In this document: one piece after another, positions 11,399-25,100 of the stretch | How the letters are laid out: every line of letters starts with the position of its first letter | Position numbering within the stretch: the first letter of the stretch is position 1 | From: Blattamonas nauphoetae | Lineage: Eukaryota > Preaxostyla > Oxymonadida | DNA length: 64,000 nt | NCBI GenBank assembly: GCA_033064195.1 | Contig: JARBJD010000354.1 | Coordinates: forward strand, 1 to 64,000 | Direction: 5' to 3' | Translations under genes and position numbers: made by a program | Notes under the pieces: generated by a model | What the model was told of the DNA's origin: nothing | The model's database searches: none | The model's input: only the letters and a program-made list of their open reading frames with translations

Positions 11399-11850
11399 TC
11401 AATTTGAAAATGCGGGGTCAGCCAACAGATACATGATCAAAACACCAAAATGCATACCATGAAATCTGAACTGTTTCATTCTACGTCGACGTTTTTTTGA
11501 GAGGATGATTGCAGTAGATGAGACAGACTGTGAGGGAAATGAAGTCACACCTTTCTTTTTCATTAACTTGATAGTGCATTTCACGACTTTCCACATCGAC
11601 TTTCAGCAAATACTCGTCGCTCTCTTGAACCGCCAGTTCGGTCAATTCTCCCTGTTTCGGTTTTTTTGTCGCCACACGAGCATGATGACGAGGAGGTTCA
11701 GGATCGTCGATTTGGGCAGCGGAGAAGGTGAACCAGTCGGTCGTTCGGAGATTCTTTCCAAACTTCAGTTGGCATCGAAGATCTTGTTTCTGATCCAATG
11801 CAGCAATCTCTTCTTGTTTAATAACAAAAATAACCTCAACGATGATTATT
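11399..11850 (-). CDS. Unidentified coding exon(s)
   Basis: A lysine/glutamate-rich open frame starting near 11850 after a possible CTGTAG acceptor and running to about 11570, with coding-like composition (IKQEEIAALDQKQDLRC, then KKPKQGELTELAVQESDEYL). A candidate intron (GTTAATG to CCTCACAG, about 11530-11569) would join it to a short basic exon containing KKRRRRMK and then a stop near 11400. No ATG is visible at the 5' side, so it is internal or truncated. It might be the 3' part of the HEAT-like gene upstream or a 5' exon of the recombinase gene; the splice phases I tested did not settle this. Confidence 0.35.
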
Positions 11851-12050
11851 CTACAGATTGAGAAAAACTTCTGAAGGATTCAGTTCAGACTGAACAGAAA
11901 AGTGTTAAACATAAAAAAGTGAGTTTCAGCAATGCCTGAGCTTGTGGAATATCTTACAATGAGTCAGAACTAACCCCGACACAGTTCCAATATTCGCAGA
12001 AGAGGACAAAGCCAGAGAAGTCACAGAAACAACAAAACGAGACTGCTTAC

Positions 12051-14600
12051 CTACCAGAACCTTCCCGGGGGAAGAAAATACGCTCCCTCTCGAGCTGCAG
12101 GTTGAATGGTGGAAGGAGCGAAGAGGAGGGACGGGACAAGGCAGTTCATCCCACTTTTCCTCCCCAGTTTCGCGAGTCGCTGCTTCAGAATCACGTTCAG
12201 CAGATCTTCCCATCCCTCCTCGCGAAGCACCACTCGCCATCTCTCTTCGCTGTCTGCTTCGTTTGGGGTAGCTCGTGTCAGAAGGACACACATCAAACGA
12301 CAGGTTTCATCGGAACACACAGGCAGCGATGTGTTGAACTCTGGGGAATCCAAATACTGGTAAGCGTCATTGCGTGTGATGGTGAGTGTGTCCTTCAGCG
12401 TGTCGATGAGCTGACCTGTACCAGGTGGGAGGCCACGGAAAGATTTCAGCACGTCACATACAGCTTCAGGATCGAGTTCATTCGTCTTCTTCATCGTTGT
12501 CAGCAGGTGTAGAAGGAGCTGGCGGCGTGTCTGATCGGGCACGGTGTTGTTGTTCTGTTGGAGGAGAGCGGCTTCCTTCACTCCAAGCCACTTCACTTCA
12601 AAGTCCACAAAGAACTGCAGAAGAGGGACGGGACAAGGAACGACGCAATCCACACCAGCCGAGACATTTTTGGCGGAGAGAGGAGTGAAGAAGATGTCGT
12701 GGTGTGTGATGTACATATCCAGTCCTTGCGTCACCACATCCACTCTGAGGAAGAACTCCCTCAGTCGAGTGTAAGAGTCTGGCAGAGTGACCGTGCCTGA
12801 GGTTCCATATCGTTGTGGGCGGTGTCGAGAAACTGGCTGTGCACACACATTCGCAAGGTGGAGAACCGGGCTGATGAAAAACGAGACGAGACGGACGAGT
12901 GGGAAGCAGTCGAGTGAGGCGAGGAGAGGCACCAGTTCCGAGCAGACACGCACGAGAGCAGCGAGCAGCCTCTCCCTCGTTCGCTCGGCCTTTTCATCTT
13001 TCCTGAAGAGCGAGGCGCCTCTCTCCTTCAGTCGCTCGAAGATCAGCGGATACAGAACGTGCAGCCCCTCCAGTCGCGACGGCGAGCTGGTAAGCGAGGA
13101 GACGACCATTCGCATCACTCGCCAAACGTCCACAAGCTGCTCCACACTCGTTTCTGCTCCAGTTGACGCGTCGGCTTCTCCGTTCCTGTCGATTCGCGGC
13201 GGCAGTGTCGTTCCACCTGTGGTTGTCTTGTTGGTGTCTTGTGTGTGTGGCTGGAGAGGATGACGCTGCTCGATATCCAACAGCCTCTTCACAATCTGAT
13301 GTGCCTCGTCTTCCTCAAACCTGAATCCAGTTGACTCATCTGCATTCTGGCCAAGCACGGAAAGGAGGAAGGACAGTTCAAGCTCGTCCAGATCCTGCAG
13401 AAGGAGTGTAGCGATCCGGGGCACATTCCTAAGCCTGATGGTCAGCGGCGATTTCTCCTTTTTGCCAGCATCGATGATGGTCAGAAGAGACAGGATGAGT
13501 CGAGACGGTGGAACTGAGTCGGACAGACAAGCAGAGAGAATGTCGCACACGATGGGCAGAGACGCTAAATTGGTCAGAAGCTTCGACAGTGGCTGAACAA
13601 GCGGGTCGCCTGAGGCTGTGTCTGGAGGGAAGATGGCAATCAGACGCTTCAGGAGCGGTTCAAAGTGGTCTTTGGAGGTCCGACAGTTTGTGGAGAATTC
13701 GAGGTAGATGGTCAAAATGTGGAGATGGTGGGACGGCGGAGCAGCAGTGAGGGCCATCACGAGGAGGGTGAGCGGAAGGCAGTTCGCAATGTGCTTGAGA
13801 ACCGTTGCTGACGATAGGAGAGACGATACAATCCGAATGAGAATCTTGACTGTGTCGACACCAGGCGAGGAGAATGTTGGGTCTGCAAAAAGAGTGGAAA
13901 GTTGTCCGATCAGAGTGGACGCAGCTGAGACGTCGATTTGTGGATGGCTGAAGACGTTGCGGTTGTTCGAAGCAGGCAGGTCGATATCGGCCTGGATAGC
14001 ATTCCTGTCAATACTGCACATGGCTGGGAGATAGTCGCCCAACAGTACAGACGTTACCGAGTGGAGGATGGAGGCAGCTGGGTTTTGGATTTCTCGGTCC
14101 GACGAAGTGACGAGCAGCAGCAGGTATGGAAGAAGTGGATTAATCATGTTCAAGGGATACACTGTAGTCTGCACAGAAGGGAGCCGTTCGATCTCGAGGC
14201 AAAGAAAAACGAGGAGATGGATCGTTGACATTCTGAGTTGAGAGTGTCTTTGAGAACCAAGAATCATCTCTAACGGTGTGAGATGAGTTAACGATCTGAA
14301 ATCTTTCAGGGTGTCTAAGACGATGCGTTCGATATTCGATCGGGTACGTTCGCAGTAATTGAACGAGAATGTGTTCACAAGTGTGATTAGCATCGTCCAT
14401 ACAACGTCCTTGTCAAACATATTAAACCGGAAAAATATGCCGTCGGTTTGGGTAGTTCCCTCTGGAAATAAAAAATGCGAGAGCCACACTTCGGAAAATG
14501 GAGATGATTCTTTCAGCATAAGCAGCTCGTTCAGGGTACTGAGAAGAGGCAAAATCGCTCACCAATTGAAAGAACGAATTCCTAGTTTTCTGAATGGGTT
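12051..14600 (-). CDS. Large alpha-helical (HEAT-like) protein, unidentified
   Basis: The main open frame gives about 820 residues ending at the TAG at 12051-12053. The first internal ATG is at 14519, but the frame continues upstream through a candidate 24-nt intron (14539-14562, GTGAGC to CTTCTCAG) into about 20 more codons, so the true start is further 5' and not resolved. The protein is made of amphipathic leucine-rich helices throughout, with a low-complexity Thr/Gly/Asp interruption near residues 440-470. This looks like an armadillo/HEAT-type solenoid, usually a scaffold. I could not assign a family. The stop overlaps a GTAGGTAAGC sequence, so a further 3' exon is possible. Confidence 0.6.
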
Positions 14601-14766
14601 GGCGGGGAAGTCCACTACCTCTGAATGTCATAGCTCAGAATCAAGTGTTCACAGCGAACACACTAAGGGTCGGATCGAGACTGTGAACTTTTGTCGAACC
14701 AAAATCGCTTTCTTTCAACAAGATCGTCCTATTTCATTCTTTCTATGATTTCTCCAGAGCTCTATC

Positions 14767-14890
14767 AGGCCACATTATCGTTCTTGGCGCGTATTCCTTC
14801 CTCTTCAACCAGATAACGGAACATTTCAATCCAACAGTCATTGGACTTGGTGATCTCCTTCCACACGGAGATATCGTCAATGGAACAGGA
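14767..14890 (-). pseudogene. Gene-tail fragment, copy 1
   Basis: An open frame ending in TGA at 14767-14769 encodes a C-terminal tail with EITKSNDCWIEMFRYLVEEE. The same peptide recurs on the opposite strand at 15000-15167 as ESTMSNDCWIERFRCLVEKE. A possible acceptor (GACTGACAG) lies at its 5' side. No upstream exons are evident, so this looks like a duplicated and detached 3' end of a gene. Confidence 0.4.
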
Positions 14891-14999
14891 CCTGTCAGTC
14901 TCACCGTTCTATTTCGATCTGTGCATAGCTCAGGATGCGGATTGACTCGATTCCATCGGTTTCCTCCTTTTCTCTTCACTCTTTCAGGAATCGCCCCAC

Positions 15000-15167
15000 G
15001 GCCGATGTCTGGAGAGTTGCGGTGGAATTTGGAGTCTCCAACGTCGTAGAGGAGAGCACCATGTCCAATGACTGTTGGATTGAAAGGTTCCGTTGTCTGG
15101 TTGAAAAGGAAGAAAACACAATATGGTTCATTGGACGCATTGTCCTGTTATCCTTTCCTTAGACTCT
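15000..15167 (+). pseudogene. Gene-tail fragment, inverted copy 2
   Basis: This stretch starts after a CTTTCAG acceptor-like site and encodes a tail homologous to copy 1 at 14767-14890, ending in TAG at about 15160. The nucleotide match, covering roughly 65 bp in inverted orientation, shows the two are related by duplication. It lacks any upstream coding context. Confidence 0.4.
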
Positions 15168-15247
15168 TTATTTTCACCAGTCCCACCTGACAGTCGGGAT
15201 TTGATCTCCCCTTATTTTTTTAATTTTCACTCGAGCCATCGTATTCA

Positions 15248-15960
15248 ATGATGAGCACTGAGTCGAATACGGTTCCGGAAGGAATAACCATCAAAAGTTT
15301 GCCCCTATCTCTTCGTTACCACTGGCAGGTCGTTACCGTTCGGTCATCTTCTCAATCATTGCTCTCCTCTCGGCTATTGGACTCACCGCCTCTCTATTCC
15401 TATATTTCCTCGTCGGGTACTTTTTTGGATTTGTGATGTGGCCCAGCTTCTTGGTTCTTGTCTTCTCGATTCTGCTTGATCTCTACTTTGGTGCACAACG
15501 CACACTTCATCTTGAACCAGAATTGAACAGGGTCATTATGCGTAAGAAAAGATCATTTTTCTTCCATTTATTATGCTGCTGCATCAATACGCCGACTAGA
15601 AACACAGAAACATACGAATTGTCAAACTTAGTTTCAGCTACCATTTTACCAAGCACGAGGCGTTCCGCCATCACCTTCAACTTTGTAGATGGTTCAGTCC
15701 AAAGCCAACGTGTCACCTTCAAACGGGAAGAAGCGTATTCGTTTGCCACTGTGGTCAATTCAATGATCCAAACACGGTTCCCCCGCAATCAATTCATGCA
15801 TAACCATGCCTTTTCATTCAACGGTCTCACACCCTTCAGCCCATACATGCATAATCCTGTCGTGCCTGACGCTTACCAATCATCATCTGCACCAACCCCG
15901 GATTTAACAGCTCCTGAAGAACTCCCTGGCGGAACCCCAAAGAATCACGAAATCAGTTAA
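15248..15960 (+). CDS. Small two-helix membrane protein
   Basis: Two adjacent frames, 15248 to about 15290 and about 15300-15960, together give a plausible protein of about 230 residues. A hydrophobic hairpin (SVIFSIIALLSAIGL, then PSFLVLVFSILLDLYFG) is followed by a soluble domain of about 120 residues and a Ser/Pro-rich tail ending in TAA. The frames could be joined by a 26-nt GT-AG segment (GTTCCG to CAAAAG, about 15272-15297), but these sites are weak and an indel would also explain the shift. The segment from ATG 15436 alone is an unbroken 174 codons. It is probably anchored in a membrane by the hairpin; the family was not recognised. Confidence 0.55.
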
Positions 15961-16175
15961 ATGATGCCGTAACTTTATCGACTTTTGAATAGTTTTGTTT
16001 CTTCCTCTTTCCGTGGTGTCGTGCTCAATTCATCACTGAATGCTTTTTTCTCTTCACATTTGCAATGTCGACCATAAAGTCGATATTCTACCTCAATCAC
16101 AAAACTGAAAGGATTGCAGTTGAGCGGGCGAGCGGAAAAAGGTGATCATACCCTTAGGATGTGCTTCTCAATCGA

Positions 16176-19100
16176 ATGGAGAGTTATCTCTCATCGATCG
16201 TTAATGAAATCACGAGAGATCACGCATATCATCTGATAGCATCTTCACCCAAGACCCTATCTGATTTTTATGAAGGAAAAAACCCCTCAATCTCACTGTC
16301 TCTCTCCACACCCCTGGAGTATTCACATCTCCTCGATGCTGACTCTATTCCGAAATCATTGCCAAAACTGACGTTTTCTATCTTTAATCCGGATTACCCT
16401 GTCCATCCACCAACGGCGGAACATGTCGCAGTCAGCTTGGTCACCTCAACTCAGTCTAAGGTCTCCCCTGACAACGAACAATCACAATGGACTTCAATGC
16501 AAACTTCCTTTCCGAATCGTGCATCATTAACTGACCCATTCAACATTGCATCACATGTGAACGCAAAATTCTACAATTTAGCACTCCTCTCCATAAAGAA
16601 CCAACTACACAATCAATTTTCATCAGAAAATCGCAGAAATCCAACCTGGAGAAGGAATGACAATACAACTAATCCCCTCTATTCTGCGTTCACTACATTC
16701 CCGCTCCTCTACGATCCAAGTCTCCTCACTGACTTCTGCAATGAGTTTGCGGATTCATTGGGCCGATTACACAGAGGAACTATTCCACCATTCTACCATG
16801 AAGTATTCCAAGACTTAGTTCAGACAACGACTGCGCTTCAGGCAGCGGATTCGCATTCGAAGCAACCAAAGAGTGGAGCAAATCCCAACTTTAATAGATC
16901 CTCCTCATCAGTAACAGAATTATATCGGCTGATAGCATTCGGGCAGTTATATGACCCAACACGGAACCGAATCGACTTTGAATCAATTGAAGCAATTCTC
17001 GCGGTTCAGCGAGGTATGAACCCGGTAATTGTCGCGAAAGAAATTGGATTCCTCTTTATATACCTTGTCAGTGTTGTATTCTTCATCACCACAAATACAA
17101 CGGCAGTCACGACTGACAATCAATTGAAGCCAATCCACCTGTCACACCAATCATTAAACAATCTGCCTGAACAACGCCAAACACAACAAATCTTGAAACA
17201 AATAAATTTATCTCAAGCATTCCCTCGAAAAATCGTGTATCTGAGTGCGTTCATCCCTCATGACTTCCACTCAATTTATCACCACATCTCGCAAGGATTG
17301 GACCTTCTTAGTAGTATTCAGAATTTTCTCGTACGATTGACATCGGCAGGACTGATTGGCGTCGATCTTGAAGATGACTCGCCAGCAGTGACTCTCCCAT
17401 CCACCCCAAACCTGCTCTTGTCGCGTGTGTCGCAACCTTCATCGCCGTCGAGAGGCCCCACCAAATCAATCCCCACAGCAAACTTTCTGATGAATGAGAG
17501 ATCTTCCAACACACCCTCTCCTCTGTTTCTGGAACAGGATGTCCACAACCATAGTGAGCACAGCTTTGGACTGGGCATTCGATCATTTCTGGAAACAGCA
17601 CGCACCCGGTTGTCGTTCTTTCAAAAACTTTTTGGGCGTTTCGAAGAATTTCTGAACGTCCCCTTTGTGCCCTCGGAGGAATACGAAGCCGTGGCACATC
17701 ATGTGCGCACTGTCTCTGTGCAGGGGATCAATGCCTTGAAGTTGTGCCCGTCGATGAGCCCAGACTTGTTCGACGAGACGGTCGGAATTCTGAGTGACTC
17801 GATGGAAAAACTGGAAGAAAAGCTCCTCGTGGCATTCCAAACACGCCTACCGTATCTCTTTTTCCGCGCAGAGAGTGTGGACAAGCCAAAACCGACCTCT
17901 TGGCTTGTGGAGTTAGTGAACGCATGGATCGACCTTGCGCCATCTGTCCCCAAATCTTCCTTGGTTCTCCAGTCATTCCTCGTGAACACAGGGTTGGTCG
18001 GGCTGAATGCACTGATGTTCTGCACCACGGTAGTTCAGAATTTCATCGATCCGTCTTTCCCAATCGTGGATCACATCATCGACCTGAATATGCTCAGCCT
18101 GCCCAAACGAGTCAACCACACCGCAACGTCGGCGCTTTCTATGTCGTTCAGCTTCTCGATGTTCTCGTATGCGAGGGAGTCGTCTCGTGATTTGGGTCGG
18201 ATGCCTTCATTCTCTCAGCCGATTTTCCCGACATTCGCTGTCCGAGCCCTTCCTGACTCTGTCCGTGCAATTCTCAATCTCCAGTTCCTGAACGAGCTGA
18301 TCCAGGACCCCTCTGTTTTCCTCAACTCACTCCTTCGAGTGACAGCTCATGCGAAGACCATCCTGCCAACAAACGACTGCAGACAGGGGTTGATGTCGAC
18401 ATTGTCGGTTCACACTCGACGGATGGCAGAAATGGTTCGACAGACCAAAACTATGGTTCTAAGGCGGATTCACGCGAGTCTGAGCGGATGGCGGAGGGAA
18501 TGGAACCAAAAACGAACGCAGCAGGAATCGAAGATGGTGTTCTCAGTCTCTGACGCTGCCGCTATTCTGATGAACGTGAAAAAACATTTCTTTTCGCAGG
18601 AGAACCCATCCCTTAGCAATCGTAACCGAAGAGAAACGGAACAGGAACAGAATCTACAACGAATGTCCATTGACGAGTCCTTCATCCGCCATACACTGGA
18701 GTTGCAACGTGTTCATCGTCTTGTCTGGCGAGACAGCATCACACAGAAGCTAATTCCAACGAAAGATGAGATGACGCACGCTCTTCTCTTCACAGCATCA
18801 TTCGAAGAAATCGTTGGGATGATGCGACGCAACAATAATTTGCTCTCGAACCTCCCTCCTCCGTTTGGCGGTCTTTTCCGTGTGCCGATTCTCGTGATGC
18901 ATGCTCTCCGAGACGTCGACATTCTGCGACTCAGCTACAACAACACTGTGACGCGAGAGATCCTCCAGATTGGCCCAATTCGAGAATCAATAATTGCCTT
19001 TTTCGAACAACTGCAGCAAAAGCTGGTTGTCATCGACACTCACATTCTCAGCCTCGCTCGATTGAACTTTTTCAGGGCATCGGACACGCCCTCTCTATCG

Positions 19101-22100
19101 GCACAGGAACACGTCGAGAAAGACGCAGTGTTGAGGCTGCTGCGGTTCATCCGGGACACTGTGGATGTGATCAAGACGGAACTTCACGACGCATTCGACT
19201 TGACGCTTCTGACAGTGAACAACCTTTCACTCTCTCTCTCGCGGTTGCAGAAAAGACATCGTCACCTTTCGTTCAACACGACGCTACTGTCGACTTTTGA
19301 GGAAGCTGGATTTTGTTTACTTGAGGATCGTGTGTTTTATGGTGATCGAAAGGTGTTCGAGATGTTGGAAAGAGAGACGAGGAAGATTCTCGCCTCGTAT
19401 TGGGATCTGTTTGTGGGTGCCCTCCATCACAGCATGATGTCCACTTTCAAACTCCTCACACTCCTTTTCACTCCTGCCATGAGTGACAGTTCAGTGGAGC
19501 TGGCTCGGACACTCCCGCAAGTGAAGGTCCACGCGAGTTTGGACCAGCAGGTTTTCCACATCACTCCCACCTCAACAGAAATCACAGCATTCCTTACTGA
19601 CAGTGTGTCACAGTTCAACTTACTTATTGGCAACTTCGAAATCTGGGATTTTGACTATCTTAGCAAACACTGGCGAGTCTTCTCTCCAACCAACGCGGAT
19701 GGTTCTCATCACCTTTTACCACCATCACCTCGCACCTCCACAGCCACCACTACCGGACCTGCACGGAATGTGTGGACCGAAGTCTCTTCGTCGTCACCTC
19801 TGATCCGCCAAACGTTCGTGTACCTGGCGACCATCCCTCGTGTACCTCCGGTGTCGCGTGCTCTCTTCAACCGCTTCCATCTCTTCGAGACCATTATCCG
19901 CAACGATCCTGCGGACATCCGACGAAAGATGCCGCTGCTTTTGAAGACAGCACGGGTGAACTACGATCTCCCAACATTTTCATTCCCCAGTTCGTTTGCT
20001 GCGGTGGATGGGAGGAAAAGAGTTGTCCTGATTGATGATGAAGAAGAGGAGGGAATGGATCACATCCAGCGTCACGTCTCCTTCTACGAGATCCTCTCAA
20101 ACCCTCCTTTGAAATGGGCGGTCGTGCCATCTTCGTTCATTGCGGACGAGTACAGTCCGTCTCACTTCGATCCCGACGAGCAGCCATACGTCTGCAGCAC
20201 CTGCCACAACTCGTTTGTGTCGATTGTGTCGTTCACCAACCACGTCCATGATCAACTTCACCACCGCACACCGACCGAAAAGCATGGCGTCATCGTTCAA
20301 GCTCTCCAGAAGTACCTGCTCCGCTCGATGGAGAGGCTACAGCTGTGGAAGGAGACAATCATGACTCTGAACGCGTCGCTGGGGGAGAGCAGAAATTTAT
20401 CGATCCCTCAGCCAACTCGCTCATTGTCACTCCCGCACCAACTGTTCTCGATTCTGCAGAGCCTGTTCTCGCCTGCACAGCTCACATTGACTCTCCAAAT
20501 CGATTTCACATCGATCTTAATTGGACAGATGTATGTTCTTGTGACTTCGATTTTCAGCAATTATTTGGATCAATACGTGCGAAATGTGGAGGAATATTCG
20601 AACATGATCGCCCAGCCACTTATCGCCTCCATCGACTCCATTACGCAGAACAAGCTCAGACGGAAGGAACGAATCCTAAGCACAACCGCACTGTTCCCAA
20701 ACAACACCGTCCACGATGTTTCGAATCTGATGAAGAATATGGAAATCATCACTTTCGAGCAATCTCTCTTTGACCGTCGCTTTGATATCCTCCTTAGCTT
20801 CTGTTCGGCACTCTCCCATCTCTCTCCGGGCATCTCGAAACGGCTCCAGAACGACACTCTCATTTTGGTCAAGCTGAATGAAGAACTGACGTCCCTATCA
20901 TCACTACGAACAACATTGAACTCGCGGCAATCACAAATCATCGAGCAGCTTCTCCTGTCTCGAAACACGCTCGTTCTGTCACTGGATGTGTTCTGCACAA
21001 CTTTTGAAACTATCAGGCCGATTTTTGAGTCAACCGAGGAGAACAAGCAGGGAGTGATGGCACGCCATATCTTCCTCCACACTCTGATCTATCCAGCCCT
21101 TGTCCACATCCAGTACCTGCACGACCTCAACACACAGGAAGCAATGCTCGACTCCACTCAGACATTCCATCCGCACTTCAGGACTGTCACAGCGACCCTC
21201 CAGAATCTGGCTGTCCTCTACCTGCAGTACTCGAAGCTGCAGGATTTCCAGGATCAAATCGTCCACATTCGGTTCAACAACGTCAACATAAAGGAACAGC
21301 TCGGCCGCTTCTCTCAGTTTCAGAATATTCTCACTCGCCTGAAGCTCATCCGCCATTCAGTCGTTCCTCCTCTCGCTCGCATCCCTCTCCACATCACATT
21401 CAAGTCTCAAGTCCAAAAGCTCCGACAAATCTTTCAAATTGTGTTTGACATCAATCCGCAGGAGTTCAAGACACGCCATTGGGTTCAACTCGCGAAAGAC
21501 ATCAATGCCCAGGAGTTGTTGGGTTCGGTGATGGAGCAGGAAGAAGAAGGAGAGAAGTCGCCAACGATGAAAGCCATTCTCGACTCCAATCTCCACAAGC
21601 ATCTCTCCACAATCATATCCATCAAAATGCGTGCTCACCACGAAGCCAGGAACTCAGACCGGCTGAGGATGATTGTTGAGAGTTGGGAGAATGACTGTCG
21701 ACTCGTTCTGACAACAAGAAAGAACAATCTTTACATCGATGATGAGAATTCTAGATTGGAAGAGTTCTCAAACGAGTTTGCCATTGTCGAGGAAAATTCG
21801 ATTTTCGATATCGTCCGCAAAACACAGCACTTCATCGAGGAACTGCAGACGCTTGCATCATCCAAACACTCTCATCCGTTCCTTGCCGACGTTCAGCGAC
21901 TTCTAGCTACCCTTCGGAACATCTTAGCTCCTCTCACCATGTTTATGAAGACACAACGCAACTTCCTTTCACTCGTCCAGTTCTTCTCTTCTCGCCACAA
22001 TGCTCAGGCTGTCTCGAACATCTACTTCAAGCTCAGCAGCTCGTGCTTCACATGGCACCACATTCTCCTCGAAATCAAACGTAATCCGGCTCCCTTCATC

Positions 22101-25100
22101 TCGTTCGCGGAGGGCGAGTTCATCCTCCAAGTTCTCGAGAACACGTCGATGCAGTTTGAGGAGTTGATGTCTGACTTGAATGATTACATTCAGACAAAGA
22201 AGCAGGCTTACCCAATTCTCAACCTCCTTCCGGAAGAACACGTCATCACGCTTCTCTCTGTCACGGACACTCCAGCTGACTTCAATCCCATCATCCAGAT
22301 TCTCTTCCCCAACACAACTGCCATCTCATTTCAGACAACTTTCACAACCAGAAATATGACGCCATTGTCAGCATTCTCGCCTCCGAACAGTTCAGAGGAA
22401 TCACTCCCTCCGCCTCACTCGGAAGATGCTGATGTTTTTGCCACCTTTCAGAACAACTCAATTGATGGTCGCAAATCTCCCGTCGTGGAGTCTTCAAGCT
22501 CCCCAGTCAACATTCAAATATCGCCATCAACTGTGACATTCGCCAATCAGCTTGATTTTCGAACAGTTTCATTCGACAGTTCAAATTCTTTGCTGTCCAT
22601 CAATCCACACGTCACACCAGCGACCAACACGCCCTTATTTCACTCGGATGTCCAGTTTCAAACCCTCACCAACAACACGTCATCATTCACACAAGCTATC
22701 TCACCGAGGCACAACTCACTCAATCCCCTCCCTCTCTCCTCCCTTCAGATGTATCTTGTGGATGGCGTTTTTGGGACATTGGGTGAGTTTATCTCGTTCC
22801 ACACACCACTCACGTTTGTGCCTGGAGGTGACAATATCCAATTTCTGATTGCTGTCAAGAATGAACTCACAACTGCAATGAAAATGCACACCATCGACAC
22901 GCTCTTCGAGTTCCCTTCGCTATTTTTCAAACAGGACGGCGAGATGGGGTCTTCCACCATCTTCGAAGCTCTCGCATCTGAGATCGAACCCATAAACGCA
23001 GTGGCAAGCATGTTCATGTCCGATGTTGGTCAGGGCTCAGATCTGCATCTTGAGACCGTCGCCCCATTTCTGAAGCGAAGCATCACACAAACTGTCTTCT
23101 TCTCATTCTTCTCAGTCTGGAGCTCAATCATCCACTCACAGCTCGGTACGATGCGAACAGAAATGCGGAAAGAATCGTACTTCAAGGATTTTATCTCCGA
23201 CGACCACATCAGCGAAGAAGCGGTCGATCATTTCCTGCGTCTGACTTCGAATTTACACAATTCTGACCTTTGTCGACGTCCGCTCGATGCTCCAATTATC
23301 GAACAGATGGCGCTCACGGAGAAAGTCCTGGTCAACACCATCAAAACCCTCCAGCACCTCTCCTCTCTCCTCCGGTCTCCTCTCGAAATTGTCAAAGTTG
23401 AGCAGGCCATCCTCGCCACACTGAACATCCTCTCCATTTACTCTTTCTTCCACCACTATCCCATCCACGGCAAGTCCATCTCCTTCGAGACAAGTGGATA
23501 CATCATGACGACATTCCCTGTCATTGTCTTTGATCCTTCTCCTCTCTTCTCGTCTCGCCTGAGCACACTCACTTCAAGCATCCCATCTCCAACCAAATCA
23601 ACTCTCAACCCATCGCCTGACACAGTGAAAGCAACTGTCTTCTTCGACACTGCACAGATCGAGTACGGTTTTGAGTATTTGGGGCAAAGCGTGTCCACAC
23701 TTGATTCGTGGAACTTTGTGTCTCGAATCACTCCACCCAAACAGTTCGACGACGCCATCAACAACAAGGCCCTCTCGTTCTTCTTCAGATCGACAGAATT
23801 CTGGACAAACTTGGCGCGGAATGCTGAATCTGTCTACCCACCATCGTTGAAGGCATCATCAGTGAAGGCACAACCGTCAGAGAATGATAATCTGGGCCTC
23901 TTCACTCTTCTCAACGGAGTCTCGCCTTTCGTCGCCTTTGACAGATTGAATGAATTCGCTGCACTCTGTGGAAGGAGTGTGCGTCACCTCATGCTCAGCC
24001 AGGAGACTGTCACCCAGAACACACTGCCTGACTTCATCACAGCCATCGTCAGCTGTGGATTCTGGGGGTGTGTGGAGAACATTTCCACTCTGCTGGAGTC
24101 ATACATTATGTCTCTCTCGTCTATCCTCCAAACTCTCCTCCAAGCGACACGTGATTGCCAGCCATTCGTCCAATTCCCGAACGCTCTTCCAGTGAAGATC
24201 ACTCCCGGCTTCTACCTCTTCATGGCGACTCCCCTGAAGGGAGACAACCCCGACCTAACTCCCCATCTCAAAAGCTACTTCCGAACAGTCAACACCCATC
24301 CACAAACAGACTCGTCTCGCCTGTATGTCCATTTCACACTCGATGGGTTGTTGTACTCGTATCAGCTGACTGAACGGGTCATGACGGTGCTGGATGAGTT
24401 GAGATTGCAGTTTGCTCACTCTTCCGTCCTCCATGAAGGACTCGTCACCCATCTCTGCCACTCCATCCCCACCTATCTCGAAGTCATCTCACTGTCAATT
24501 CTTCCGTCGATCGAAGCTTTGGAAGGAACAACTACAATCGAATTCCTCCACCCTCTCCTTGTTTATCTCAACAAGGCATCGATACGAGACACATACGAAA
24601 GATTGGGAGACACAAGTGCACCTGACTTCCAAGCGGAGTATCAACGCACGAAAGCGCACCTGTCAGACGTGTTGACTTTCGTCATCGAGAACATGGCAGT
24701 GATGACAAGCATCTGGGAATTTGTGAAAGTGATTCTAAACAGAGATGAAACACCAGCCTTCATTCGTATCCTCCTCGCTTGCTTCCCTGAAATATGCGAC
24801 ATTTTCTTCTTAAACACTGACATTACTGTTGAAGACGTCACTCGTGATCCGTCTCTCTTCACTAAACAGTGGCTCACCACTGCAACAAACGTTGAAAAGA
24901 AATATTCCGAAGATATCGTTGGTTTTGTTTCAAATTTGCTTGTCTCACACGTTTCGTATGCAGCGACATACACACATACACTCAAGGCACTCACGACTCT
25001 CGATACCGAGCCTCTCCCTCTCGTCGAGGACATATCGTCGCTTCTGAGGCGGACAGACGGCAGCGATGAGCTCACAAAGTTTCGAGAATCACTTGTTTTG

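Noticed and set aside
14756-15060. Plus-strand exon with GHIIVLGAYSFLF
   Set aside because: It is antisense to the SNDCWIE tail, whose homology with the second copy supports minus-strand coding.
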